Positions 32,151-42,721 of a stretch of DNA of 50,779 bases are shown here, in pieces. The position numbers and the translations under genes were made by a program. The DNA is from Zygnema cylindricum (lineage: Eukaryota > Streptophyta > Zygnematophyceae > Zygnematales > Zygnemataceae): positions 1 to 50,779 of the forward strand of contig JBBHKE010000552.1 of the NCBI GenBank assembly GCA_037447655.1. Direction: 5' to 3'. The notes beneath the pieces were generated by a model. It was not told the origin of the DNA. It saw nothing but the letters and a program-made list of their open reading frames with translations, and ran no database searches. The first letter of the stretch is position 1. The number at the start of each line of letters is the position of its first letter.

Positions 32151-32431
32151 TATTACTTTAATAAGGGATTATGAACCCTAAAAATATTGAAACTTATTAT
32201 CTTGAGATTTAATAATCGAAAGCAAGTCAGACGAGGAAGTTCTCACCCTTTACTTTCTGTTGCCCTTGCACCTGCCCCTCTCATTGCGTGTGTCTTGGAG
32301 TTGGAGGTAATGTTTAGAGAGAAGAACATCACCTGGATCAACCGTAAGTGGCTATGGTAATCTAAAGATTTTTCATTGTCCGAAGCCTTTGGAAATAAAA
32401 ATAGATTGCACCCGTTCATGTATTATATATA

Positions 32432-32441
32432 NNNNNNNNNN
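32432..32441. other. Assembly gap (10 N)
   Basis: Ten Ns follow the end of duplication copy A. The sequences on either side are unrelated, so the true gap length and the join are unknown. Confidence 1.
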
Positions 32442-33078
32442 ATGTTAGAATTGAACACTGGATGCATTGGAATTAGTTGCCAGCATTAACTGATGCACTG
32501 TAAATGAGTTTTAGACGCTGTTGAACTGAACGGCATGCCATGTTCATTCGCTGATTCAAAGTGGGTTTTGAACTGCAGATGTGTTTCATACAAACTGCAG
32601 ATAAGTTTTACATGGAACTTGACATGGCACTGTATATAAATTTGCATGTATGTGGATAAGTTTGCATGTATATTGATTGTTCTGAGGCCAACTAACTAAA
32701 AGTGCAGTGTAACTGAAAAGAAGTGCATTGAATAGAGAGTGGACCGTTGATTAAGGTTACGTAGGTCACAAGTTAAGATTGTACTCCTTTACGTGACACG
32801 CAAGTTGCATAGGTCTACACCACACCTACACATATAAAAATGTACCAAAGCTATACATTAATCAATCAATCTACTGAATGATTCTCTCCACAATATTTTC
32901 CCTGCTGCTAGTTTTGCACTGGGTGCTTATATTGTCGTGTCATAATTAATCTATCTTCTTTCTTGTTCAGTAATTAAGCTTTGCTTTCTCATATAGAGAA
33001 TTGTTTTCTTTTGCTTCCTGTCTTGTAATTGATCGATCCTATGGCCACTTCTTCAGAATCTCAACACTTTTCAGTATG
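32442..33078 (+). other. Plant-like leader or LTR fragment after the gap
   Basis: This stretch resembles nothing else in the window and is less GTAC-rich. It has a TATA-like TATAAAA (32833-32839), then AATCAATCAATC and a pyrimidine-rich leader, ending with an ATG opening MATSSESQHFS at about 33041. It joins mid-frame a copia RT fragment at about 33079. It may be the 5' LTR/leader of a different copia family recombined or misassembled onto the fragment. Confidence 0.35.
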
Positions 33079-33860
33079 GCGGCAGCAGAAAACATGGAAG
33101 TGCATCAGATGGATATCAAGACGGCCTTCCTACATGGAGAGTTGGAAGAGGAGATTTTTATGCGACAGCTCGAAGGATTTGTGGAGCAAGGGGAGGAGAG
33201 CAAGGTATGTCGACTGACAAATCCTTGTATGGGCTGAAACAGGCGCTCCGGCAATGGAACAAGAAGCTCGATGAGCTTTTTACAGGTTTGGGATATATTC
33301 GGATCAGCTCAAATCACTCACTTTATTTGTTTGAAGATGAGGAAAGAAATATTTTTATTGCAATTTATGTTGATGATTTGCTTGTTTTAAGTAAATCAAT
33401 GGATAAAATAAATAAGTTGATGAATGATCTAAAAGGAAGATTTGAGATGAAGGATATGGGAGAAGCAAGGTATATTTTGGGAATTCAGGTAGAGAGAGAA
33501 GAGATAGAAAGATAATAAGATTTAACTCAAAAGTAGGCCATTGGAAACATGTTGGAAAAAATCCAAATGGACAAGGCTAATAGTTGTACCACTCTTATAG
33601 AACTAAAGAAGGGAAGTGAGGGGAGTGTGGAAGAGGGAGTTATAATCTTGGATGATGAGGTAGGCCCGAAAGAGAAGAGATTTATACAGACCATTCTTTA
33701 TAGACAAGTACTGTGCAACCTAATATATTTCATAAATTGTACACGTCTGGACATAGCCGCAGCTGTAGGATTACTAAGTTGGATACTGAATGCTCCCAGT
33801 AAAAAAGATTGGAAGGTAGCTAAAAGAGTCTTTAGATATCTCATAGGGACTACAGATCTA
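33079..33860 (+). pseudogene. copia-3 RT/RNase H-linker fragment
   Basis: Readable blocks are AAAENMEVHQMDIKTAFLHG, EEEIFMRQLEGFVEQGEESK, LDELFTGLGYIRISSNHSLY and FIAIYVDDLLVLSKSMDKIN (YVDD intact), then DIAAAVGLLSWILNAPSKKD and RYLIGTTDLC. Stops and shifts lie near 33236 and 33512-33530. Gag, protease, integrase and most of RNase H are absent. It is closest to copia-7 in sequence. Confidence 0.88.
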
Positions 33861-34635
33861 TGTTGATATTTGAGTATTTTCTAGATCTGTATTATGATAG
33901 GAAAAAGGTAGAGGGCAGTCTGCCTCTAACTCCCTTCTCCAAGCCCCCACACTTGTTGTAGTAACTGAAAGATGGGTAGGGAGATAGAGCCATGGCTACC
34001 TAAAGCCTTATAGAGGGACAGGTAGCAGAAAACATATAGGTTTACTAAAACTATTGACGGACCCAGGAATTGATCCTGCTACCTATGGTCCGTAAGAGTA
34101 GCCGTTAGCTCTGTCCGTTAGGTGTAGGACCAGTGTTAAAGTATATGAGGTTTGATAAATACATATATAGTTACACGTAGACTAATTCGTTTAACGAGGA
34201 ATAATTCGGAAGTGCATGGATACAGTTTTAGATAGTACGGAGTACGGTTTCAATGTACTTTTATGAAACGGATATCGCACCTTGGTTTCGACCGCGAAAC
34301 AAATACCGCGCGTCTAATTTCAACAGCTAGATTTATAGCCGGTTTTGATCGCACAGCCACGATAGGCGCCGCGATCAAATAAGAGGTATTTTTGGCATTT
34401 TACGATCATCGCCAAGTCAAGTGACACGTGGCCCGATGACATTGGATTTCGGCAACTCCGCGGATTACGAGAACAAATCCCGATTTGACACGTGTCGACA
34501 TTTTGGCAGTGTTGTACGATGGTCGTACAGAAAGTACATCGGCACCTGTACTTTTTTGTACAACACACTAATTTGATTGGTTTCGTACATCAATAGATAT
34601 AGTTTTAGAGAGGGATTAGGACTTAGAAAGTTTAG
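33861..34635 (+). repeat. LTR-3, 3'-truncated subfamily C LTR
   Basis: Starts TGTTGATATTTGAGTATTTT directly after the copia-3 coding fragment, with no polypurine tract between, so it probably inserted into or recombined with it. It has the TAGTAACTGAAAG/AGCCATGGCTACC block, the tRNA-like block (T-arm-like GGATCAATTCCTGGG on the minus strand) and the GTAC hairpin near 34520. It stops at GGACTTAGAAAGTTT, where a pyrimidine tract begins. Confidence 0.8.
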
Positions 34636-34692
34636 TCCCCTCCCTCTCCCTCTTCCTCTCCCTCCCTCTCGCCCTTGCTCTCTCCCTCTTTC
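34636..34692. repeat. Pyrimidine tract bordering duplication copy B
   Basis: CCCCTCCCTCTCCCTCTTCC-type sequence joins the truncated LTR-3 to copy B. It matches the position of the much longer tract before copy A. Confidence 0.8.
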
Positions 34693-34814
34693 ACGCTTTT
34701 CAATTCTCTCTCTAACACATGTACCCTACGACCTAGCTTTTTCACCATTCGCCAAAGTTCCACAAGCTCCTACCGTATAGTTCGGAGCGATTGGTCGTCT
34801 TCTGTAGGTTGTCA

Positions 34815-35902
34815 CTCCAGATTCGGTTGAGGAACCCTGGCGTCACTAGGTTGTGGCGCCGGAATCGGTGGAGGAACCCTAATTATGTTTTTGAGGCGTA
34901 AGCGTTGCTTTTTCACCAAAAAAGATCGAATTCGCTTTAAACTGTACTCCTGGCATCTCAGAGTCGTTGCATATCCGATGTGTCATTGCACATACGGAGA
35001 ATTGCACGTCCGATGTGTCCTTCCACATAAGTAGAATCGCATAGAGTCGTGGGTCCCAAATGTGATGTTGCTGGAGAAACATAGACACATCAAGCTTAAA
35101 GCCATCCGTTTCAAGAATAACCCAGTTGAGGCATGTGTTTGTTTTTGCTATTAAACTGTGTAAATGCATCGATGGTTGTGCCATTGTCTATAGACGACAT
35201 GTATATCCATATAGGGTGAGCTGGTAAATTAGGAGATATGGTGAGGGGATCTGGTCCTTTATTACCTATAATCCCTTCACGAGCCTCGTACCTCCATTCT
35301 GTAAGCCAATCCCTAATGGGTATGAACTGGGAGGGATTGGGGAAAAAGGCCTCCATGGCCGATTCTTCACCTACAGGTGGAGGAAAGAACCTATTTGGGT
35401 CCTCTCGCCTAGGTTGTATTGGCAAGAGAATCTTTTCTCCTTCCAACATTAAAGTTAAAGGTAGCTCTTAGGGGGATTTGACGAAGAAACCCCCATTACT
35501 TCGTCTGCACTAGCGAACTCCTCTTCATTTTATCGTTCTTCACTGTCTTGTGCTTGCTTGTCCTATGTAGTGTCATCCCCCTCCAATTCGTCAACTTTGA
35601 TGTCACTTTCTATTGTTTTCTCTGATAAATTAGGCTGATCCGAGGGTTTAGCCCCGTCGACGATGGATTCGTCGGTCGAAGATGAAGATGGCGCGTAGTC
35701 ATAGGAGCTACTGTTCCCCCCTTGTTCCCCTTCTACAATTTCTACATCTTGGGGCATCAAAGAAGTTTGATTTTTTTTCCTTTCTCTTTGTACGTTATTG
35801 ACACAAAAGCGCACCACGAGTTTCCCTTTATTTTTGGACAATTAGGCCATGGCGTTGTTTTTTAGTGTTTAGACGAGAGTTTCATTTGGGGGCTGAATCC
35901 AT
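34815..35902 (-). pseudogene. Unrecognised gene X, copy B (multiply broken)
   Basis: The same start context (CCTCCATGGATTCAGCC) lies at 35902-35900, but a TGA follows at codon 7 and more stops after it. Later pieces match copy A: STDESIVDGAKPSDQPNLSE, VDELEGDDTT, FFPNPSQFIPIRDWLTEWRY, IWIYMSSIDNGTTIDAF, NWVILETDGFKLDVSMFLQQ and HHIWDPRLYAILLMWKD. Differences between copies are biased to conservative residues, so the sequence was under protein-level selection before or after duplication. Confidence 0.5.
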
Positions 35903-36521
35903 GGAGGCTACTTCAATTTCGTGTAGGATGAGAGTGGAAGAGAGAGAGAGGACTAATGTTCAAAGGTACATTTTTTACCTTTCAAAGTACACATGGTTGT
36001 ACGATGGGTTAATAAATGTACCCAACGTACAAAATCTCACTTCGTTTTTCGTACAACATTTTTTAGCTTAACGTTGTGTACGAAACTTGACGTCATATCG
36101 CGTTGCAACTTGACAAAAATAGAAAGTACATCGAGTTTCAATTATGAAGATCACACTTTCATTTTTTGTTGTCCGACGCTATTCTAAATCCATGTACGAT
36201 CTTTGTCAGTTGGCGCGCGTTTAAAATTAAAATTAAAATTTGACGTTGGTGCACCTCCTTACATATCCGCCATATTCGTGTAATTGGCGTCAGCGCGGCG
36301 CCTGCGCCGGTGCCGCCTAGACGCCTCCAACCCCAAGCCTGCTCGACGCCAAAGCCGTCATTCCCACATTGCTCACCTTTATCACACACTCGCTACTAAA
36401 AATTATTTGTTCTTTAAACTAATTTAAGTCGAGCATAACTTCTCTTCCCTATTTTTTATTCTTTTCACAAATTTGTATCCTACCATGTTTTCTCGCCATC
36501 TTTTTTGTTAATTTACAAAGC

Positions 36522-36775
36522 TTACATGTTTAACACCCTCGAGAGCGTCGTTCGCCTATGGAAATGCACGTCGAACAAGGCATTTAGGGACTTCAACGCG
36601 ATCTCGATGAAAAAGGTACGTAGTTTTACAGTCTTCGAATCCGGCTTGTACAAGTAACACCTCGCAGGGGATAGAGGTGAGGTAGGATAGGTATAAGTGG
36701 TTGTTGACCCATCTCCCAAGTCGCGCAATATGCGCTTCAGAAGCCTTATAGACATTCAACTTATATTACATTAAT
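36522..36775 (-). pseudogene. Unrecognised gene Y fragment, copy B
   Basis: Reads NVYKASEAHIARLGRWVN, LYLSYLTSIPCEVLLVQAGF, CKTTYLFHRDRVEVPKCLVR and RAFP, then a stop. It lacks the in-frame stop seen in copy A. An AG (AATATAAG) immediately upstream may be a splice acceptor conserved in both copies. Confidence 0.42.
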
Positions 36776-37133
36776 AAAGGATTATGAACACAAAAATATT
36801 GAGAATTATTATCTTCAGCTTTTATAATCAAATGCAAGTCAAACAGGGAAGTTCTCACCCTTTACTTTTTGCCGACCTTGTATGTACCTCTCGCATTGCG
36901 TGTGTTTTCAAGTTGGAGGCAATGTTTGGACACAAAAACATCGCCTAGTTCAACTGTAAGTGACTATGGTAATCCAAAGATTTTTGGTTGTCCGAAGCCC
37001 TTGGGAATAAACATAGATTGTACCTGTTCATGAATCACAAATATATATATTACAAAAAAAGAAACTGTTAGTGAAATCAAATATACAACTACGTATTCAA
37101 GTTTAAAACAACTGAGTTTCTAATCACAATCGT

Positions 37134-37292
37134 TTAGGCGTACCATGACTCTCTCGATGAAAATTCGAGGCACCCCGAACGTGCGCCTTCTTTCATGTGG
37201 AACACGTACAACAACCACAAAGCTATTCCGCCGACAAGATAAACGTCCCATTTTTTATTTCGGATAACACCAAACTGCTCCTTTCGGCCAAT
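37134..37292 (-). CDS. Possible terminal exon of an unrecognised gene
   Basis: From an acceptor-like TTGGAG the minus strand reads IGRKEQFGVIRNKKWDVYLV, GGIALWLLYVFHMKEGARSG and CLEFSSRESWYA before TAA (37136-37134). The hydrophobic run GGIALWLLYVF could be a membrane helix; the DVY...G..LW pattern also faintly recalls a protein kinase C-lobe. No upstream exon was found: the adjacent sequence is a solo LTR. Two other frames are also briefly open. Confidence 0.25.
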   Translation of the reverse strand: MGRKEQFGVIRNKKWDVYLVGGIALWLLYVFHMKEGARSGCLEFSSRESWYA

Positions 37293-37350
37293 CTCCAATA
37301 CGAATAACAATGCACAATTAATTCATGTAAACTTGAAAAATTGTAGAAAT

Positions 37351-38384
37351 TATTGATTCCTTTTAGTATTTTCTATGTCTAAAATAAATTTCAAAAAAGA
37401 AGCCAAGGCAGTGTGCCGTCCTCACTTCAACTCCCACACTTGTCGCAGTCACTAAAAGTTGGAGAAGGAGTTAGAGCCATGGCTGTCTATGCTACCCAGA
37501 GGAGGAAGACATGCAGTAGATGGGTTGATTTACCAAAAATAGGTCTGACGGACCCACGACTTAATACTGGTACATACCGTCCGTCAAAGAGCTCGATAGC
37601 CGATAATTCTATCGTTTAGTCTAGAACTAGTGTTAAGTGATATAGGAATTGATAATTATATAAAGAATTAAATGTAGACTAATTCATTTAACAGAGACTA
37701 TATACGAAATGCATATATTCAGTTATATAAAGTACGGAGTACGCTATGGCAAAAAAACACATACCACGCATTTTGTTTCGATAGCGAAACAAATACCGAG
37801 CAAGTATTTGTTACGGCTACGATTGAAATCTGGTTTCGATCGGACGGCCGAAAATGATACCGAGATCGCGAAAGAGGATTTCGGCGGTTTGCGGTCATCG
37901 CCATATAGGATGAAACGTGGCGCAACGACATTGGATCGCGGCATCTTCGGAGATTACGTGAACGAATCTGGATATGACATGTGTCGATTTTTGGCCATGT
38001 CGTACAATGTTCGTACAGAAAGTACACCGGCAGTTGTACCTTTCTGTACAATACAGTAATATGATTGGTGCTGTACTTCAATGAATATAGTTTTAGAGAG
38101 AGATAGGACTTAGAGAATTTGGTAGATAGGACCCTCTCTCCAGAGAGCTTCTATACAAAAAGGTCAATTTTGACCCACCATAACTTAATGTTCAGGTGAG
38201 CAAATTCAGAGATTCTTTTTGCTAAAGACTCAAGGGAGTCTTGCCTTCATAGAGGTCAAAGTGATCAGTGTTTTTATCTGCCAGAGTTGCAGTTATTCTT
38301 GCGGAAACATAAAGGGGTCAGGGTTATCCTAGAGGCTTAGTTTGAGTTGCCTACTCTGAGGACCTATGGAGGCTTAGAGTTACA
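37351..38384 (+). repeat. LTR-4, solo copia LTR
   Basis: About 1.03 kb. It starts near TATTGATTCCTTTTAGTATTTT and ends TTAGAGTTACA, with the family landmarks in between (AGCCATGGCTGTC block, tRNA-like block, GTAC hairpin near 38015-38050, TATA-like TATACAAAA near 38152). Flanks GAAAT and AAAAT may be a 5-bp duplication with one change. No internal region adjoins it, so it arose by LTR-LTR recombination. Confidence 0.8.
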
Positions 38385-38433
38385 AAAATGATACTGTGTA
38401 AGCCGTTTTATATACCCAAAAAATACGCTGAGT

Positions 38434-38882
38434 TACCTTGTTAGTTTTACCGTTCATGTCTAAAAAACCGACCATGTGACAAGGTGTTGGCCCCACGATC
38501 TCTACTTCCATTTCAAACAAATTGAATAAGTTCACTGCCCAAGCTCTATTTCCACTTCCGGCTGCAAAGTGAGCTAAAAGCTTTATACTCTAAGCTAACA
38601 TGTTCTCATGAACCTTATCCATCGTCGTACATGCTTCAAGCCATGTCCTACTCATTTCCTTAAACTGCTTGTTGTTGTAACCATCACTAACAGCTTTTGA
38701 TTGACGTTCCATGTATTCGCGTTTACACTTAACCCCAGTTTGTTGAATCATCCATTTCATAATTATTTATGTTCGAGGTCTCTTTGCGATATCTTCTACT
38801 GCTATCATCTCCAAAATTCTAAAATGCATTCTTTGAAAAAACTTAAGTGCTTTCAACATTGCTTGTAAGAAACCATTTTTCT
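38434..38882 (-). pseudogene. Host-gene-like pseudogene exon, unrecognised
   Basis: Between an acceptor (CTCTTTTCTTGCAG) and donor (AACAAGGTAACTC) the minus strand reads KNGFLQAMLKALKFFQRMHF, ILEMIAVEDIAKRPRT, stop, KWMIQQTGVKCKREYMERQS, VSDGYNNKQFKEMSRTWLEA, stop after ENMLA, then HFAAGSGNRAWAVNLFNLFE and CHMVGFLDMNGKTNK. Only two stops break 149 codons. No family recognised. Further upstream pieces at 39060-39270 (FISKTWKNLGATPY, then RLMLFMRPMPSKYV) have more breaks. Confidence 0.45.
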
Positions 38883-38884
38883 GC

Positions 38885-39587
38885 AAGAAAAGAGACAATA
38901 AACAAAATACACACATACATCACGCAATGTTAAAATTTCTTCTTGCACAAAACTCTAACCCCTATTGTTTTCATCCCTCTTTCCACCTCATCCAACAAAT
39001 TTCCATATCAATCCTACTCTTCCTCAACATGTTTTAGAACTCAATGTTTGGTTGTTGTAAAAAACAAACCATGCTCTAACGTACTTGCTTGGCATGGGCC
39101 GCATAAATAGCATCAATCGACACTTATTGAATTAATACGGTGTCGCACCAAGGTTCTTCCAAGTTTTGCTTATGAACTCCCAAACTACTTTTTTTTTTTC
39201 AAGATCTAGTTCGGTAAGGCCTCGTTGTTTGTGTTTAATCTATCTTCTTACTTGGCCCACCATTCCTGTACATTGAATCACATCAACGAAAACAACTCCT
39301 AATCATTTTAAAACAGATAGAAAAAATACAAATCAATTCAACCACGAAACATTCGTGCAATAGAAGATTTTTTAAATTTGCTAAATATCCAACAAAAACA
39401 TTTAAAACATAAGAACATGTTTTCCCATTACCCTCCATTGTCGCATGCGTGGCTTGTATTCTGTGAAGGTTTCGAGATTCACTATCTCTTTTTGACTAGC
39501 AACTTCCTCACGTCTAGATTCTTTCGTGTTCGAAACAAAAGAGTTTGGTTGCACCCTACTATTGCAAGTGCGCCTACTTGGTCATAC
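38885..39587. other. Eroded upstream part of the 38434-38882 pseudogene
   Basis: On the minus strand an ACAG acceptor-like site near 39268 is followed by a frame-broken coding-like stretch to about 39070. The rest (38890-39060, 39290-39587) is AT-rich and intron-like, and nothing else is recognised. Confidence 0.3.
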
Positions 39588-39795
39588 TTAAATTTAAGTA
39601 TTTTCTAGGTCTATATTTGGATAAAAAAGAGCAAAGGAAGTCTGCCTTTAACTCCCTTGTCCAAACCCTCACACTTGTTGTAGTCACTGAAGGCTGGATA
39701 GGGAGCTAGAGCCATGGCTGCCTAGGCCTTCCAGAGAGACAAGAGTAGATATTGGTAGATTTACCAAAAAAGGGCTTTGACCGACAAAGTACCTG
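39588..39795 (+). repeat. LTR-5, fragment of a copia LTR
   Basis: About 200 bp of the LTR start (AAGTATTTTCTAGGTCTATA, CACTTGTTGTAGTCACTGAA, AGCCATGGCTGCC). It is interrupted in the tRNA-like block by the next LTR, which begins at about 39799. Confidence 0.75.
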
Positions 39796-39798
39796 GTC

Positions 39799-41098
39799 AA
39801 TTGATATATATGTATTTTATATGTCTGTTTTTGTATAGGAAAAGAGGAGAGGCAGTCTGCCTCTAACTCCTTTCTCTAAGCCCCCACACTTGTTGTAGTC
39901 ATTGAAGGCTAGACAGGGAGCTAGTGCCATGGCTGCCTTGACTCTTTATGGAGACAGGGTGTAGATTTGGTAGACTTTCCAAAAAGGTATTTGACGGATC
40001 CAAGAATTGACCCTCGTACCTACCGTCGGTCAAATAACCCGTAGCCGTTAGCCACATCCGTTTAGTCTAGGACTAGTGCTAAGACATATTGGGTTTGGTA
40101 GATGTTTAAATAGCAACTAGTAGGGTTTTCCATTTAAGTGGATTACGGTTTATAGGGCATAAAAACAGTTGTACTTTAAAGTACCGGACGAAACAAATAG
40201 TACGGACATTCGTTTCGACGGTCCGTATTAAATGTCGAAATAATCTGACAGCCGTGGTTAGTGCCGGCTTCGCAGAAAGATAATTTGGCGGTTTGCGGAC
40301 GGCGCCACTCAAGAGAACACGTGGCAACATCATACGGGTTTACGGAATCTTCGGAACGAAAGATAACAAATCCAAAAGTAATAAATGTCGCTTTATGGCA
40401 TTGCGATACAAAATCCGTACAGAAAGTACTCTGGCACCCTACTTTCTTGTACGGTACTGTTTTTCTGACGTGGCATGACCTGGCGCCACGTGGAGAGATA
40501 ACATAAGAATTCTGGGCATTATAAGAACTTAGTCCGAATATGACATGTGCTGACTTTTTAGCCATGTCGTACGTTGGTAGAACAAAAGGTACACCGGTAC
40601 TTGTACCTTTATGTACTTTACACTAATGTGATAAGTCCATTCCTCAGTACTAGGGGTTTTAGAGAGGGGTTTAGGACTTGGAATGTTTTGGGTAGGTATT
40701 AGCCTCTCCAAAGGAGCATCTTGTATAAAAGGCAAACTTTGGCGAGCCATAACTATCAATTTTCTTGGCCATTTTCAGTGATTTTTTTTTCTGCTCACTC
40801 AAGGGAGTCCATGCTACAGAGAGGTGTAGTCGGTCAGAGATTTTTTCAGCCCGGGTGGATGCATTTCTACTGGAAGTTCAAAGTGAGTGAATGTATCCAA
40901 ATCACATACTCTAACTTTGCATTCTGTGGTGGAATTGAGCATACAGAAAGTCTTATTTCACAGGGGTGAAGCTGTCATGGGGTTCTAATTGTAAAGGGGT
41001 CAATCATTTGGGTTTATATAAACTTGGAGTCGGCACTATCTAGATTAGCTTCTTTTGATCTGCGAATTCTGTGTGGCAATAGAGCCCATAGAATTTTA
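39799..41098 (+). repeat. LTR-6, 5' LTR of copia-6 (subfamily C, about 1.3 kb)
   Basis: Starts near TTGATATATATGTATTTT inside LTR-5 and ends AGAATTTTA at the primer-binding site. It is longer than the other LTRs because of an extra stretch of about 250 bp downstream of the TATA box (TATAAAA, 40724-40730). It contains the GTAC hairpin (about 40415-40455) and the antisense tRNA-like block near 39980-40060. Confidence 0.85.
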
Positions 41099-41722
41099 GG
41101 TTATGGGCCCACCATCTAGGGTGCCTATGTTTCATGGAACAGACTTCACTTATTAGGAGTTTACAATAGAGGGATTGCTTTTCGAGAAGCACTTATGGGG
41201 ATTTGTTTCGGGACAAGTGAGATGTCTGCCACTTGGCTTTGGAGGAGCTCACTATGGAGAAACATCTGGGGTTGCCCAGAATATCAACCGGACTTCAGAT
41301 GCAACAGAAGGTGAAGGAAAAAACCTTGCCGTGGAAGGGGAAAGAGGGGAGACAGATAAATGGACGCCTATAGTGAGGGGAGCTAGGCTCTCGGCTATGA
41401 TACCACTTGTAGGGATTAAAACTGAACCAAAAACTAAGAAAATGACATGAAAATTTGGGAGTATAAAAACACTATAGCAAAACATCTCATATTTAGATAT
41501 GTGTCTAAGTCCATAGCTATCACTCTTTTAAATCTAACCAAGTATTTGGAAATCAGGGAAACACTAATTCAGATTTATAAAAGTGAGACTATACAGAGGC
41601 AACAATTAGTAAAACAAGAAATAGAGGCCTATGTTTATAAAGGCGGTAGCATGATAGAATTTTGAAATGATATTGTTGTGTTATATGTTGAGCTTGCTAG
41701 TGCGGGATACGTAGAATCTAAG
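41099..41722 (+). pseudogene. copia-6 primer-binding site and gag fragment
   Basis: GGTTATGGGCCCACCA (41099-41114) is complementary to 16 bases of the plant-type initiator tRNA-Met anticodon arm. ATG at 41103 opens MGPPSRVPMFHGTDFTY before TAG at 41154. The frame continues with EFTIEGLLFEKHLWGFVSGQ, and later IQIYKSETIQRQQLVKQE and MIEF, stop. The element is cut off at 41722 by copia-7. A similar gag segment reappears at 48177. Confidence 0.85.
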
Positions 41723-42721
41723 TGTTGAAATTAAAAGGTTTTCTTATGTATTTTCTAGGTTTCTTAAGTACTCTAAGATGAGGAAGGAAAAGCAAAGGCA
41801 ACCTACTTCTAACTTCTCTCTCTAGCCCCATACTTGTCGTAGTCACTAGAGGCTAAAGAAGAAGCTAGAGCCATGGCTGCCTATGCTTCTCCTAGGGTCT
41901 GAAGGCAGTTCTTTGTTAAACTTACCAAAAAGGTTAACGGACCCAGGATTTGATCCTGGTACCTACCGTACGTCTGAATAGACCAGCGTCGTTACCATAT
42001 AGCTTATCACCTGTGTCGAGGTATATAGGTTACGATAGCTAGTTAGAGATGTACAAATTGGAAAGTTCATTTAACTGACGAACGGACCACAATCACATAG
42101 ATATAGTTAAACAGAATCACATCTAAAAGTACTGCTTGTATTTTAACGACTATAAATTAAGGTCGATATTAATCGGACGGCGGAGAAAAAAGTCGGCATC
42201 GCGGAATAGACGATTTGGCGGTTTGCGGCCCCAACCACGCCGGGTGACACGTAGCAACACTACATTGGATAGCGGCATCTCCGGGACATACCATGGCGAA
42301 CTCGAAAAATGGCAGGCGTCACCTTTTTGGCGATGTCGTACACTGGCCATACAGAAAGTACTCCGGGCCATGTACTTTTCTGTACTGTACACTTACTTGA
42401 TTCGCTCCGTACTTCAGTAGTAGAGGGATAAGAGAGGGGTTCAGGACTTAGAAAATATTAGGTAGCAACCTCTCTCCCAGAGCGCTTATGTATAAAAGGT
42501 CAACTTTGACCATTGATAATTAACTGCTCAAGGGAGCAAATTCAAGGATTCTTTTTGTGGCAGACTCAGAGGAGTCAACTCTTCCAAGGGGTGCAGTCTG
42601 GTCAGTCTGTTTTATGTCACTGTGTCAGCAATATTTAGACAAAACGAAAACAACTGAGGTTATCCTAAAGGCTTCTAGCAAGCTGCCAACTCTGAGTACA
42701 AATGGAGGTTTTAGAGTTGCA
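41723..42721 (+). repeat. copia-7 5' LTR
   Basis: 999 bp. Contains the TAGTCACTAGAGG/AGCCATGGCTGCC block, antisense tRNA-like block (T-arm-like GGATCAAATCCTGGG on the minus strand, near 41940-41960), GTAC hairpin at 42350-42384 and TATAAAA at 42491-42497. Ends GAGTTGCA. Confidence 0.92.
42350..42384. other. GTAC hairpin in copia-7 LTR
   Basis: TACAGAAAGTA, spacer CTCCGGGCCA, then TGTACTTTTCTGTA forms an inverted repeat about 110 bp upstream of the TATA box. The same hairpin occurs in all LTRs long enough to include it. Confidence 0.7.

Larger units (their letters stand above)
30110..32431. repeat. Segmental duplication copy A
   Basis: Directly repeated at about 34690-37055 (offset about 4.6 kb) from CATACCCTACGACTTAGCTTTTTCACC through TTGTCCGAAGCC...GTTCATG. 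Copy A is cut at its far end by the N gap. Both copies are preceded on the plus strand by a pyrimidine tract. Divergence looks substantial, with several small indels. Confidence 0.85.
34690..37055. repeat. Segmental duplication copy B
   Basis: Direct copy of 30110-32431. Start codons of gene X are 4594 bp apart and gene Y segments about 4613 bp apart, so the copies are largely collinear. It ends near TTGTACCTGTTCATGAATCA, matching the edge of copy A at the gap. Confidence 0.85.

Noticed and set aside
33001-33078. Leader-encoded N-terminus fused to copia RT as a novel protein
   Set aside because: The MATSSESQHFS frame is not the RT frame; the fusion is out of frame and next to an assembly gap.
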